Below are positions 52,765 through 60,468 of a DNA stretch of 60,557 bases, piece by piece. Under the pieces are notes generated by a model that worked only from the letters and a program-made list of their open reading frames with translations, made no database searches and had not been told where the DNA came from. The DNA is from Bacteroidota bacterium (GTDB lineage: Bacteria > Bacteroidota > Bacteroidia > Palsa-948). The translations under genes and the position numbers were made by a program. Every line of letters starts with the position of its first letter. Position 1 is the stretch's first letter. The stretch spans positions 1 through 60,557 of the forward strand of contig JACRAL010000007.1 in assembly GCA_016213435.1 (NCBI GenBank), given 5' to 3'.

Positions 52765-52829
52765 CAAATGTATATTGTGAATATATCAGATAAATAAGTT
52801 GTATTAGTTATATGCTTGATTGTTATCAC
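52765..52829 (-). promoter_or_regulatory. FNR-like box plus perfect -7 element facing a gene-free stretch
   Basis: Box TTGATTGTTATCAC at 52816-52829; minus-strand -7 TACATTTG at 52765-52772; centre distance 54 bp. It faces the 52482-52764 stretch, which holds only a 24-codon frame. Confidence 0.6.
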
Positions 52830-52894
52830 ACATATTCACACTTATTAATTATTCAAAATCTCATTTTATTTAAACATGAGCTTAAGCAATAATC

Positions 52895-52960
52895 GTGATA
52901 ACTATCAATCTTCCAAGTGATCATTTTTATTTCGCATCAGAATGAAGTGTTATTCATTTG
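52895..52960 (+). promoter_or_regulatory. FNR-like box plus -7 element for the CBS gene
   Basis: Box GTGATAACTATCAA at 52895-52908; -7 TTCATTTG at 52953-52960; centre distance 55 bp. Confidence 0.65.
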
Positions 52961-53002
52961 CAGTTATAAATATCAATGTTCAACCATTTAAACAAACAAC
53001 CA

Positions 53003-53497
53003 ATGAAAGTAAAAGAGATTATGACTGTAAACTCGCTGAAGTATTGCAGTCCGGAAACACAACTGCACAATGCAGTCAAAACCATGAAGTCAGGTAATTG
53101 TGGTGCATTACCGGTGATTGACAAAAACAAAAAAGTGGTAGGAATGATCACAGATCGTGACATTGCACTCTCACTTGCAAAAAAACTAGCCACCTCACCT
53201 TCAAAACTTCCTGTGAGAAAAATTATGTCATCAAAAGTACATTCCGTAAATGCTGATGATGATATAAACACCGCTCTGCGCGAGATGCGAACCAGCAAAA
53301 TCGGGAGAATCCCTGTAACTGACAGTCAAGGAAAACTGTTAGGAGTACTTTCCATACACAACCTGCTCTCTCAGTCTGACAATGGAACTACTAATCTTGG
53401 AACTTTAACAGATCATGGAGAAAGCATTGCAAAAACTATTAAAGCGCTTTCTGACCGTTACAACGAACCGAAAAGAAAAAGATCTGCTGCTCTTTAA
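53003..53497 (+). CDS. CBS-domain pair protein
   Basis: A 164-residue protein consisting of two CBS domains (about 1-60 and 70-130). It has the typical VKEIMTVNSLKYCSPETQLHNA, GMITDRDIALSLA, and MSSKVHSVNADDDINTALREM. The frame opens at 52976, but ATG 53003 (MKVKEIMTV) is the natural start. Such stand-alone pairs bind AMP, ATP or NADH and report energy state. It has its own FNR-like promoter and a terminator, so it is a single-gene unit. Confidence 0.92.
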   Translation: MKVKEIMTVNSLKYCSPETQLHNAVKTMKSGNCGALPVIDKNKKVVGMITDRDIALSLAKKLATSPSKLPVRKIMSSKVHSVNADDDINTALREMRTSKIGRIPVTDSQGKLLGVLSIHNLLSQSDNGTTNLGTLTDHGESIAKTIKALSDRYNEPKRKRSAAL

Positions 53498-53519
53498 ATG
53501 AAATTTAAACAAATACAAT

Positions 53520-53558
53520 CACGATGATAGCTTAAAAATTATCATCGTGGTTTCTTTT
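53520..53558 (+). terminator. Rho-independent terminator of the CBS gene
   Basis: CACGATGATA pairs with TATCATCGTG around a 10-base loop, followed by TTTCTTTT. Confidence 0.85.
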
Positions 53559-53585
53559 CAACAGTACAAATTAAAAAAAACAGGT

Positions 53586-53738
53586 TCAGCCTACGCGTTT
53601 AAAATATTGGATTTCTCGTTCATGTTTTTTTGCCACTGACAGCGATTTAAAAGTCCCGAGATTTCTTCGTTTTTTAGTTTTAGAATTTATTTTTTTAGAG
53701 TAGAGGCGGTATTTTCCCGATACAAGTTTTCGGATCAT
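53586..53738 (-). CDS. Conserved small basic protein, 50 residues
   Basis: The frame MIRKLVSGKYRLYSKKINSK, then TKKRRNLGTFKSLSVAKKHE and REIQYFKRVG, is on the minus strand 20 bp after the hpf stop. The pattern SGKYRLYS..x-KT-x-KRRNLGTF...A-x-KHERE-x-QYFKR is one I recognise from small proteins in many environmental bacteria, whose role is unknown. It is shorter than most gene finders report. Its coupling to hpf suggests it is induced with it. Confidence 0.8.
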   Translation of the reverse strand: MIRKLVSGKYRLYSKKINSKTKKRRNLGTFKSLSVAKKHEREIQYFKRVG

Positions 53739-53758
53739 AACTACATGTCATTTCATTA

Positions 53759-54100
53759 TTACAACGCAGAAGATATTTTATGAAACGTTTTTCTCTCTAG
53801 ATGCGGAGATTTATTTCTCATATTGTATTTTTTCAGCTGTCTTCCCATAGATTGCAAAGCCTGCTTTGCGGCCTGATGGAAATTCTCTGACATGGATTCA
53901 GCAAACAAAGTGTCACCCGGCACCATTACTTTCAACTCAACTACTTTACTATTATTATGATCGTTGTTTTCATTCTCCAAATAAACATCTACGTCAATGA
54001 TCCAATTGTAATTAGACTGAAACTTATTAAGTTTTTCAGTAATATATTTTTTTGTATCCCAATCGGGTTCTGTATTTAAATATTGAATGTCTATTCTCAT
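53759..54100 (-). CDS. hpf: Ribosome hibernation promoting factor, short form
   Basis: A 113-residue protein of the sigma-54-modulation/HPF family. The first strand is MRIDIQYLNTEPDWDTKKYI; the helix-strand pattern ITEKLNKFQSNYNW and VVELKVMVPGDTLFAESM..FHQAAKQALQSMGRQLKKYNM is as expected. It binds the 30S subunit to inhibit translation in stasis. The gene is the first of a two-gene unit with the small basic protein, driven by an FNR-like promoter at 54127-54192. Confidence 0.9.
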   Translation of the reverse strand: MRIDIQYLNTEPDWDTKKYITEKLNKFQSNYNWIIDVDVYLENENNDHNNSKVVELKVMVPGDTLFAESMSENFHQAAKQALQSMGRQLKKYNMRNKSPHLERKTFHKISSAL

Positions 54101-54126
54101 GGAGATTAATTTAATTTTTTATTAAA

Positions 54127-54192
54127 CAAAGATTGTTTATTGATAATGATTTTTAAATGATAATCATCAAGTTGAATTTTGATTCACATCAT
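54127..54192 (-). promoter_or_regulatory. FNR-like box plus -7 element for hpf
   Basis: Box TTGATTCACATCAT at 54179-54192; minus-strand -7 AATCTTTG at 54127-54134; centre distance 55 bp. Confidence 0.62.
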
Positions 54193-54221
54193 GGCTAAAA
54201 ATTAGTTAAGCAATAATTTTG
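54157..54221 (+). promoter_or_regulatory. FNR-like box plus perfect -7 element for the SDR gene
   Basis: Box ATGATAATCATCAA at 54157-54170; -7 TAATTTTG at 54214-54221; centre distance 54 bp. It interlocks with the hpf unit. The -7 position also favours the ATG at 54254 over the one at 54233. Confidence 0.62.
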
Positions 54222-54253
54222 CTTTCAGTTACATGTTTTCAAAATCATCACCT

Positions 54254-55108
54254 ATGTCAGTTAAGAAATTTACAGGCGCGTTAATAACCGGAGGGGCAAG
54301 AGGAATCGGATTTGAATTGGCAAAAAATGCTGCCTTGGATTGCGAAACAATTGTCATTATTAACATGAATGAATCAGTACTTCTGGAAGCCGGGAAAGAA
54401 TTAGAAAAGATACCAGAAGTGAATGTAATTACTATTTCAAAAGACTTGAGCACACACGGAGCCGTTGAAGAAATATTTAATGAAATAAAAAATAGAAAAA
54501 TACAAATTGATATTCTGATTAATAATGCAGGTATTGGTGCATTTGGCGAATTCAGACACCTATCCAAGGAAAAGAATTTCACTATGCTGCAACTCAACAT
54601 TATAGCGTTGACGGATTTCACAAAATTATTCATCAATGAAATGATCTCAAGAAAAAATGGATATATACTAAACATTGCTTCCTTGGCTGCTTTCCAGCCC
54701 GGACCTCTGATGGCAGTGTATTATGCATCCAAAGCATACGTACTCTCTTTTTCACAATCAATTGCTCGTGAATTAAAAGGTACCGGTGTTTCAGTTACAG
54801 CACTTTGTCCGGGACCAACCAAAACATATTTTCAAACCAGAGTAGGAAGCGAAAACTCCTGGCTCTCTAGATGGAGTCAATTGGCATCTGCTGACGAAGT
54901 AGCCGGCTATGGGTACAGAGCAATGTTAAAAAGAAAGACCGTAGCTATTCCCGGCATTTTAAATTCATTGATTGTATTTATGATCCGATTTATTCCCAGA
55001 AACTTATTGACTAACATTGTTTATATGTTACAAAAATTTAATCGACAAACTTCAAGGAAGATATCGACTCAGAAAATAAATGAAAAACAACATAAAAATG
55101 CAGCATGA
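54254..55108 (+). CDS. Short-chain dehydrogenase/reductase
   Basis: A 284-residue NAD(P)-dependent oxidoreductase. The nucleotide loop is TGGARGIGFELAKN, followed by NNAGIGAFGEF and the active-site Ser and Tyr in ASLAAFQPGPLMAVYYASKAY. The C-terminus has a hydrophobic helix (ILNSLIVFMIRFIPRNLLTN) like DltE/SDR proteins that contact the membrane. The substrate is not predictable. Start at ATG 54254 (MSVKKFTGALITGG) fits the promoter better than 54233. Confidence 0.9.
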   Translation: MSVKKFTGALITGGARGIGFELAKNAALDCETIVIINMNESVLLEAGKELEKIPEVNVITISKDLSTHGAVEEIFNEIKNRKIQIDILINNAGIGAFGEFRHLSKEKNFTMLQLNIIALTDFTKLFINEMISRKNGYILNIASLAAFQPGPLMAVYYASKAYVLSFSQSIARELKGTGVSVTALCPGPTKTYFQTRVGSENSWLSRWSQLASADEVAGYGYRAMLKRKTVAIPGILNSLIVFMIRFIPRNLLTNIVYMLQKFNRQTSRKISTQKINEKQHKNAA

Positions 55109-55229
55109 ATAGTAGCAATCAAATTCAAGAACGATCACCTTCGCATTTAACTTTAGTCATTTCTAAAAATAAAAACCCAGATATTATTGTTTCAAAAAAA
55201 GTCAGCTTTAATATAAAATATATAAAACC

Positions 55230-55493
55230 ATGAACAAATTAAAAGACAATAAAGACGCACAACTTAAATCATCTGCTGCAAAAGCATTGAAATGGCACAA
55301 CTCTGTACGTAAAAACAAAATACGGATAAAAATCATTGACAGATGGCTCACGCTGGAGGGAGAAGTTGATTGGGAATTTCAGAAGAATGCAGCTCGAAGC
55401 ATGGTTGAAAACATTGCTCATATTAACGGGATCACTAACAATATCAAAGTAACTCCAATAAGACAGACCTATCTATTGCACCCTGTAATTTAA
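55230..55493 (+). CDS. BON-domain protein
   Basis: An 87-residue single BON domain (about residues 10-80: AKALKWHNSVRKNKIRIKII, then DRWLTLEGEVDWEFQKNAA and NIAHINGITNNIKV). BON domains bind phospholipid and appear in osmotic-stress proteins such as OsmY. No signal peptide is visible, so it may be cytoplasmic. It follows the SDR gene by 121 bp on the same strand. I see no convincing FNR-type promoter of its own. Confidence 0.85.
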   Translation: MNKLKDNKDAQLKSSAAKALKWHNSVRKNKIRIKIIDRWLTLEGEVDWEFQKNAARSMVENIAHINGITNNIKVTPIRQTYLLHPVI

Positions 55494-55537
55494 TTTTAAA
55501 AATATCAACAAGACGTTATACGTCAAGTATTTTATTT

Positions 55538-55939
55538 TCACTTTTTTACTTTCTGAACCATTGGCGTTTCATTTGAGAATTGTGCCGATACTACGTTCCC
55601 AAAAACATTAAAAGTAATCCTGCAGGATTGGTACTGAAACATGGTTTCGGCAAAAAACGCATCATCCCCCTGCGGTTTTAAAACAGCATCCGTATTGGTA
55701 TTGTCAGAAAAAAAGAATTTTACTTCACATGAAACTCCCTTATTGCTAATGGGTTTTAATTTTTTATCAAGCAGATATGCATAAAAATTCCCATAAGGAT
55801 TCTTCATCTCAATATTATAATTTCCAGCATGCTTAACAGTTCCTCCGTGCGGACCAAGTGATGACTGGTAAAGTCTAAATCCAATCAGACCTAATGTTAT
55901 GACGATTAGCAGAGTCGGAAAAATTATTTTCTGTTTCAT
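55538..55939 (-). CDS. Hypothetical membrane-anchored periplasmic protein
   Basis: A 133-residue protein with one N-terminal membrane helix (IIFPTLLIVITLGLIGFRLY) and a beta-rich periplasmic part containing GPHGGTVKHAGNYNIEMK, a pattern I associate with small proteins encoded beside metal-efflux or stress genes. No cysteine motif for metal binding apart from two separated cysteines. Function unknown. The FNR-like box at 56006 lies 67 bp upstream, but a good -7 is seen only for the other direction. Confidence 0.7.
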   Translation of the reverse strand: MKQKIIFPTLLIVITLGLIGFRLYQSSLGPHGGTVKHAGNYNIEMKNPYGNFYAYLLDKKLKPISNKGVSCEVKFFFSDNTNTDAVLKPQGDDAFFAETMFQYQSCRITFNVFGNVVSAQFSNETPMVQKVKK

Positions 55940-56005
55940 TTTGTATGTTATATTAAGTCTCTAAATAATAATTTTCGAATTTATATATTAATAATAAAAA
56001 TAGCA

Positions 56006-56071
56006 GTGATAAAAATCACCTATCTTAATGATCAATGCTATTGCTTTCCTCTTGTGTTCAAAATACCTTTG
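56006..56071 (+). promoter_or_regulatory. FNR-like box plus perfect -7 element for a tiny ORF
   Basis: Box GTGATAAAAATCAC (a near-palindrome) at 56006-56019; -7 TACCTTTG at 56064-56071; centre distance 55 bp. Confidence 0.7.
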
Positions 56072-56090
56072 TATTGTCTTAGTTGAATCT

Positions 56091-56189
56091 ATGTCGGTTA
56101 AGAAGGGCGGAAGAACTAAACGTTTTAAAAGGCGTGAAACTTCTGATTCGAAACGCAGAATAAAAACTGTTACCTTGACCAAAATATAG
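56091..56189 (+). CDS. Possible 32-residue basic peptide or small RNA
   Basis: A small frame (MSVKKGGRTKRFKRRETSDS, then KRRIKTVTLTKI) with a strong excess of arginine and lysine. It lies between a matching promoter (56064) and a hairpin terminator (56251), so the unit of about 205 nt is certainly worth regarding as a transcript. Whether it is translated is open. Confidence 0.5.
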   Translation: MSVKKGGRTKRFKRRETSDSKRRIKTVTLTKI

Positions 56190-56250
56190 ATGCAGTTAGA
56201 AAGATTGGTATAGAATAACTGTCGTAACAAGCACTAAACTATCCTTTCCG

Positions 56251-56283
56251 GAGACGGGTGTAATAACCCGTCTCTGTTTTTAA
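56251..56283 (+). terminator. Rho-independent terminator
   Basis: GAGACGGGT pairs with ACCCGTCTC around GTAATA, followed by a T-rich tail. Confidence 0.88.
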
Positions 56284-56348
56284 TTTTTCGCCAATGAAAT
56301 GGGTTCGCCATTTTAAAACAAAAGAAGCTGGAGGAAAAAAAATTGTGT

Positions 56349-56414
56349 TTGATAAATATCAAAGTATCCAGTGACTAAATCAATTGTTCTCACTTTCAGC
56401 TCAACATAGATTTG
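56349..56414 (+). promoter_or_regulatory. Perfect FNR box plus perfect -7 element for the large adhesin
   Basis: Box TTGATAAATATCAA, identical to the FNR consensus TTGAT-N4-ATCAA, at 56349-56362; -7 TAGATTTG (perfect TAnnTTTG) at 56407-56414; centre distance 55 bp. The ATG is at 56502, leaving a leader of about 80 nt. Confidence 0.75.
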
Positions 56415-56501
56415 CCCTGTCTTAATTAAATTAATTTTTGATTGAGAAGGATAGCAACCTGACAGCTAAAAAAAAACATTAATTAATAAATATTTAGAAG
56501 T

Positions 56502-59500
56502 ATGAAAAAGATTACATTATTAACAATGGCATTGTTTGCGAGCCAGTTGTTCACGAATGCTCAAACATCGTGCAACGACAGAAACGGCTATCCGCAATCA
56601 AAAAACGTCTCGGCAGCGGGAGCATTCACCCTCACGAAGGGCACAGAAGAAAATGCTGCACAAACCTATCGTTATTCTGGTCCAGGCAGAGTGATGGGTG
56701 TTCGGATTTATGGCTATTCGCCAAATTTATTTGGCGTGAATCTGGCAAGCAAAGTTTACAATGTAGATGCAAGCGGTCGTCCAACAAGCAGCATCGCGAC
56801 TAAATTTTTTATATGGACGTTCATTGATAATCTGAGAGGATATAAAGATATTTCCTTTTCGGAAAGCGGAGTTTCAGTTAGTTCAAATTTCGCAACTTCT
56901 GTAGAAATCACTAGTGGCATTCCATTAGTTACAACATTTCAAATTGGATACAATGGAAATGGGGAAGGAAAAGGCGAAGATCTTGCTTCGCTTGCCGGCA
57001 CCTCAACCGGTTTCAATTGGAGCAGCGCCATGAGCAACTTCAGCAAGGATGGTGATTTTTATATTATCCCCAATATGAAACACTACATATTACCTGGTTT
57101 TTCTGTTAGTGCAAGTTGTACAAACTTAGTATCTCCGGTTAGTTTCACTAATCTCACAGAGATGTCAACAGATAGTATGTTTAACACTATTGAATTATCA
57201 AATTATGGTGGATCGGAATATTTATATTCATGGGATTTTGGTGATGGTTCTCCGGTGTCACACGCTGTTAATCCATCACATACCTACACAGTTGCAGGGG
57301 TATACACCATATCGTTAACCGCTACGCTTGACGGATGGAATAACACTTGTACTTCTACCTACACTACACAAGTTTCTGCAGGTCTTGCTCTAGCCGTTTC
57401 TTCTACTTCCAGTGTAACCTGCAATGGTCTAGCTAATGGAAGTATTTTAGTTTCTGCATCTGGCGGAGCTTCTCCTTATAAATATAGTCTTGATGGGGAA
57501 ACTTACCAGTCAAGTGCAACATTTTCAAGTCTCTCAGCTGGAACTTATACACTTTATGTAAAAGATTTATTAAATTGTATAAAAACAACTACTGCATCAA
57601 TCACACAACCTAGTCCCATAGTTTTTTCATCTACCTCAACAACAAATGCAAGTTGCGGAAATTCTGACGGAGCTTTGTTGGCATCGGCAAACGGTGGCGT
57701 AGGTACATTACAATATAGTACAAATGGGTCATCATGGCAAATAAGCGGCTCATTCACTAATATTTATGCTGGTGGATATATTATTTATGCAAAAGATGCA
57801 AACAGCTGCACGAAAACAACGAATGTAATAGTAAATGATTTGGGTGGACCCTCTCTTATTGTAAATTCATTCTCTCAAGTCAGCTGCAATAATGGACATG
57901 ATGGATCAATAGTGGTTTCAAGTACAGGTGGAAGTGCTACATCTCAATATAGTATTACTGGCACTAATTATCAAGTCAGCGGAACATTTAACAATCTTTC
58001 AGCAGGCGTATACAATGTATATGTAAAAGATGTGCCGGGTTGTATGGATATAAAAACAGTAACCCTGCTATCCCCTCCGCAAATTGCTATAACAGCATCA
58101 TCAAGTAATGTTTCTTGCTACGGAGGTAATGATGGAAAGATAACTGTTACATCTACAACTGGAGGAACAGGCACGCCTTCATATAGTATCAATGGAACGA
58201 ATTATCAGGCCTCCGGCACATTTAGCGGATTGGTTGCAGGCACTTATACTGTTTATGTAAAAGATGTCGCAAACTGTATGGCAACAACAACTGCTATTGT
58301 AGCTCAACCTACTGTTATTAGTCCAGGCATTGCGATTACGAATGCTTCCTGCAATGGTTCCTCCGATGGTGCTGTTATCGTAACAGCAGCGGGTGGAACA
58401 CCAGAATATTCTTATAGTATTGATGGTGAAAATTATTATCCTACAGGTGATTTTTCAGACCTTGCTGCAGGAATTTATGCTATTCATGTTGTAGATAATA
58501 AAGAGTGTTCAGTAACTACTACTGCTACGATTGCTCAACCTGCTGCTATTATATCAAGTGTTACTGTTGGTAATTCAATCTGCGGAAATGCCAATGGCAA
58601 TATATTGATTGCTGCGAGTGGTGGTTCCGGATCTGGATATCAATATAGTCTGAATGGAATAAATTGGTTTACTTCCGGCTCGTTCACCGGTCTTGTAGAT
58701 AGTTCATATATTGTTCTTGCCAAAGATGGTTCAGCTTGCGAAAATCTGTTTCAAGCCTATGTAACAAATTCTGATGGTCCTGTATTTCAAACCGTAAATC
58801 ATACCAATGTATCTTGTTATGATGGTGATAACGGAACTATTACTGTTGCTTCTGTAACAGGAGGATCGGGTACATTGTTATATAGTTTGGATGGTTCCTC
58901 TTGGCAATCATCAATCAATTTTACAAACATATCTGCCGGTGGGCATACGATCATTGTGAAAGATGGGGTAGGGTGTTCAAGCAGCTATACCCTAGCGCTC
59001 ACCCAGCCTTCAGCAATTATTGTAAACACTGCCCATACTAATGTTACATGCAGCGGAGGTAATAATGGCAGTGTTACGATTACAGCAGGAGGGGGTTCAG
59101 GTACACTTGCTTATAGTTTGAATGGAAGTATTTTTCAATCTAGTAATGTGTTTAGTAATATTACTGCAGGGGCGTATACAGCCTATACAAAAGACGCAGG
59201 AGGATGTATAGGTCATTCGGCAGTTATGGTTACCCAACCTTCACCAATTGTTATATATAATGTTGGAGTTCTACACGTTACATGTCATGGAGCAAACAAC
59301 GGTTCATTATATGCAGTTGCCGTAGGTGGCACAGGCACATTGACTTATTCATTAGATGGAACAACTTATCAGTCATCAAATTTATTTTCAGGATTGCCAG
59401 GAGGTCACTATACTGTATTTGTAAAAGATGCTTCGGGATGCACAAAAACAACCGTTGCAGAAATTAAAGAACCAATCTTAATTACTGCAAGATCTTCTAT

Positions 59501-60188
59501 CTACGATGTAACATGTGCAGGCGGAAATGATGGAGTGGTTGATATAACCGTTACAGGTGGCACAGTCCCTTATCATTTTTCATGGTCTAATGGAGCAATT
59601 ACAGAAGATGTTTTTAATTTACAAGGTGGCACTTACTCTCTAACAGTTACTGATGCTAACGGATGTGCAGCAGCAGTTGGATTTGTTATTACTCAACCTG
59701 CTAATGCGATTATTGTTAACGGTGTTATCACCAGCGCAACAAATAGTTCATCCGTTGACGGCGCGATAGACATAACAACGACAGGGGGAACATCTCCTTA
59801 TACCTATAGCTGGTCTAATAATGCAGTAACAGAAGATATATCAGGAGTTAATCCTGGTGTATATATTGTTACTATTACAGATGCTAATGGATGTGTAACT
59901 TCCGGCATATTCACGGTAACGGCAGTAACGGGTATTAAATCTATCGATGTTAATGCCGATGTTCACATTTACCCGGTTCCTGCCCGTGAATCTATTACGG
60001 TAAAAGTGAGTGGCTTTAAAATTGACAGAATAGAAGTAGTTAACATTCTAGGGGAAATTATCTATAAAGCAGAACCCCAATCGGAAACAATACAACTTCA
60101 GGTAGGTAATTATCCTGAAGGGTTATATTTTGTCAAACTGAATATGGAGGGAAACTTTATAACAAAGAAAATTCAGGTAAGCAGGTAA
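56502..60188 (+). CDS. Large T9SS-secreted surface protein with PKD and SprB-type repeats
   Basis: A 1228-residue exported protein. A signal peptide (LTMALFASQLFTNAQ) is followed by an N-terminal domain (about 20-205), a PKD domain (YSWDFGDGSPVSHAVNPSHTY near 240-290) and about eleven SprB-type repeats (about 300-1130). A unit has the pattern VTCNGxANGSIxVSASGG...YSLDGxxYQSS..FSxLxAGTYTxYVKD. The type A sorting domain ends in IYPVPARESITVK, LGEIIYKAE, GLYFVKLNMEG and NFITKKIQVSR. Such proteins mediate gliding or attachment. Regulation by the FNR-like box would link adhesion to low oxygen. Confidence 0.95.
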   Translation: MKKITLLTMALFASQLFTNAQTSCNDRNGYPQSKNVSAAGAFTLTKGTEENAAQTYRYSGPGRVMGVRIYGYSPNLFGVNLASKVYNVDASGRPTSSIATKFFIWTFIDNLRGYKDISFSESGVSVSSNFATSVEITSGIPLVTTFQIGYNGNGEGKGEDLASLAGTSTGFNWSSAMSNFSKDGDFYIIPNMKHYILPGFSVSASCTNLVSPVSFTNLTEMSTDSMFNTIELSNYGGSEYLYSWDFGDGSPVSHAVNPSHTYTVAGVYTISLTATLDGWNNTCTSTYTTQVSAGLALAVSSTSSVTCNGLANGSILVSASGGASPYKYSLDGETYQSSATFSSLSAGTYTLYVKDLLNCIKTTTASITQPSPIVFSSTSTTNASCGNSDGALLASANGGVGTLQYSTNGSSWQISGSFTNIYAGGYIIYAKDANSCTKTTNVIVNDLGGPSLIVNSFSQVSCNNGHDGSIVVSSTGGSATSQYSITGTNYQVSGTFNNLSAGVYNVYVKDVPGCMDIKTVTLLSPPQIAITASSSNVSCYGGNDGKITVTSTTGGTGTPSYSINGTNYQASGTFSGLVAGTYTVYVKDVANCMATTTAIVAQPTVISPGIAITNASCNGSSDGAVIVTAAGGTPEYSYSIDGENYYPTGDFSDLAAGIYAIHVVDNKECSVTTTATIAQPAAIISSVTVGNSICGNANGNILIAASGGSGSGYQYSLNGINWFTSGSFTGLVDSSYIVLAKDGSACENLFQAYVTNSDGPVFQTVNHTNVSCYDGDNGTITVASVTGGSGTLLYSLDGSSWQSSINFTNISAGGHTIIVKDGVGCSSSYTLALTQPSAIIVNTAHTNVTCSGGNNGSVTITAGGGSGTLAYSLNGSIFQSSNVFSNITAGAYTAYTKDAGGCIGHSAVMVTQPSPIVIYNVGVLHVTCHGANNGSLYAVAVGGTGTLTYSLDGTTYQSSNLFSGLPGGHYTVFVKDASGCTKTTVAEIKEPILITARSSIYDVTCAGGNDGVVDITVTGGTVPYHFSWSNGAITEDVFNLQGGTYSLTVTDANGCAAAVGFVITQPANAIIVNGVITSATNSSSVDGAIDITTTGGTSPYTYSWSNNAVTEDISGVNPGVYIVTITDANGCVTSGIFTVTAVTGIKSIDVNADVHIYPVPARESITVKVSGFKIDRIEVVNILGEIIYKAEPQSETIQLQVGNYPEGLYFVKLNMEGNFITKKIQVSR

Positions 60189-60206
60189 CCTGTCAAACAC
60201 TGGTTT

Positions 60207-60239
60207 TAAAAGCGCGGCAACTTGCCGCGCTTTTTTTTG
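60207..60239 (+). terminator. Rho-independent terminator of the adhesin gene
   Basis: AGCGCGGCAA pairs with TTGCCGCGCT, followed by T8. Confidence 0.9.
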
Positions 60240-60277
60240 CCTTATATAGTTCTCATAAAAATTGACAAAAAAAAAGA

Positions 60278-60343
60278 CTGACAGAAATCACCCTCACTAA
60301 TGACCAATAACATTCTCTGCGCTCTTGGTTCAGTATACATTCG
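60278..60343 (+). promoter_or_regulatory. FNR-like box plus -7 element for an interrupted small gene
   Basis: Box CTGACAGAAATCAC at 60278-60291; -7 TACATTCG at 60336-60343; centre distance 55 bp. Confidence 0.55.
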
Positions 60344-60360
60344 TATTATTCTTTACAAGA

Positions 60361-60468
60361 ATGGCAATGAAAAAATATTTTCTTACTCCGAACGATCAAT
60401 TAAAAAATAATCTTACAAGTGAACTACCTCGCAGCAGAGCTGCGAGGCATCAAAATAACCGCAATTGA
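60361..60468 (+). CDS. Small ORF, probably truncated by an IS200-like end
   Basis: The 35-codon frame (MAMKKYFLTPNDQLKNNLTS, then ELPRSRAARHQNNRN) is in the right place after the promoter at 60336. From about codon 20 on it runs into a perfect hairpin (CCTCGCAGC/GCTGCGAGG, 60428-60448) and the end of a transposase gene on the other strand, so the native 3' part is likely lost. Confidence 0.35.
   Translation: MAMKKYFLTPNDQLKNNLTSELPRSRAARHQNNRN

Noticed and set aside
55125-55190. FNR-like promoter for the BON gene
   Set aside because: TCAAGAACGATCAC keeps only one good half-site and no TAnnTTTG lies near the 55-bp position.
55954-56019. FNR-like control of the 55538-55939 gene from the box at 56006
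   Set aside because: On the minus strand the 55-bp position reads AGACTTAA, not a -7 box; the box fits only the plus-strand unit.
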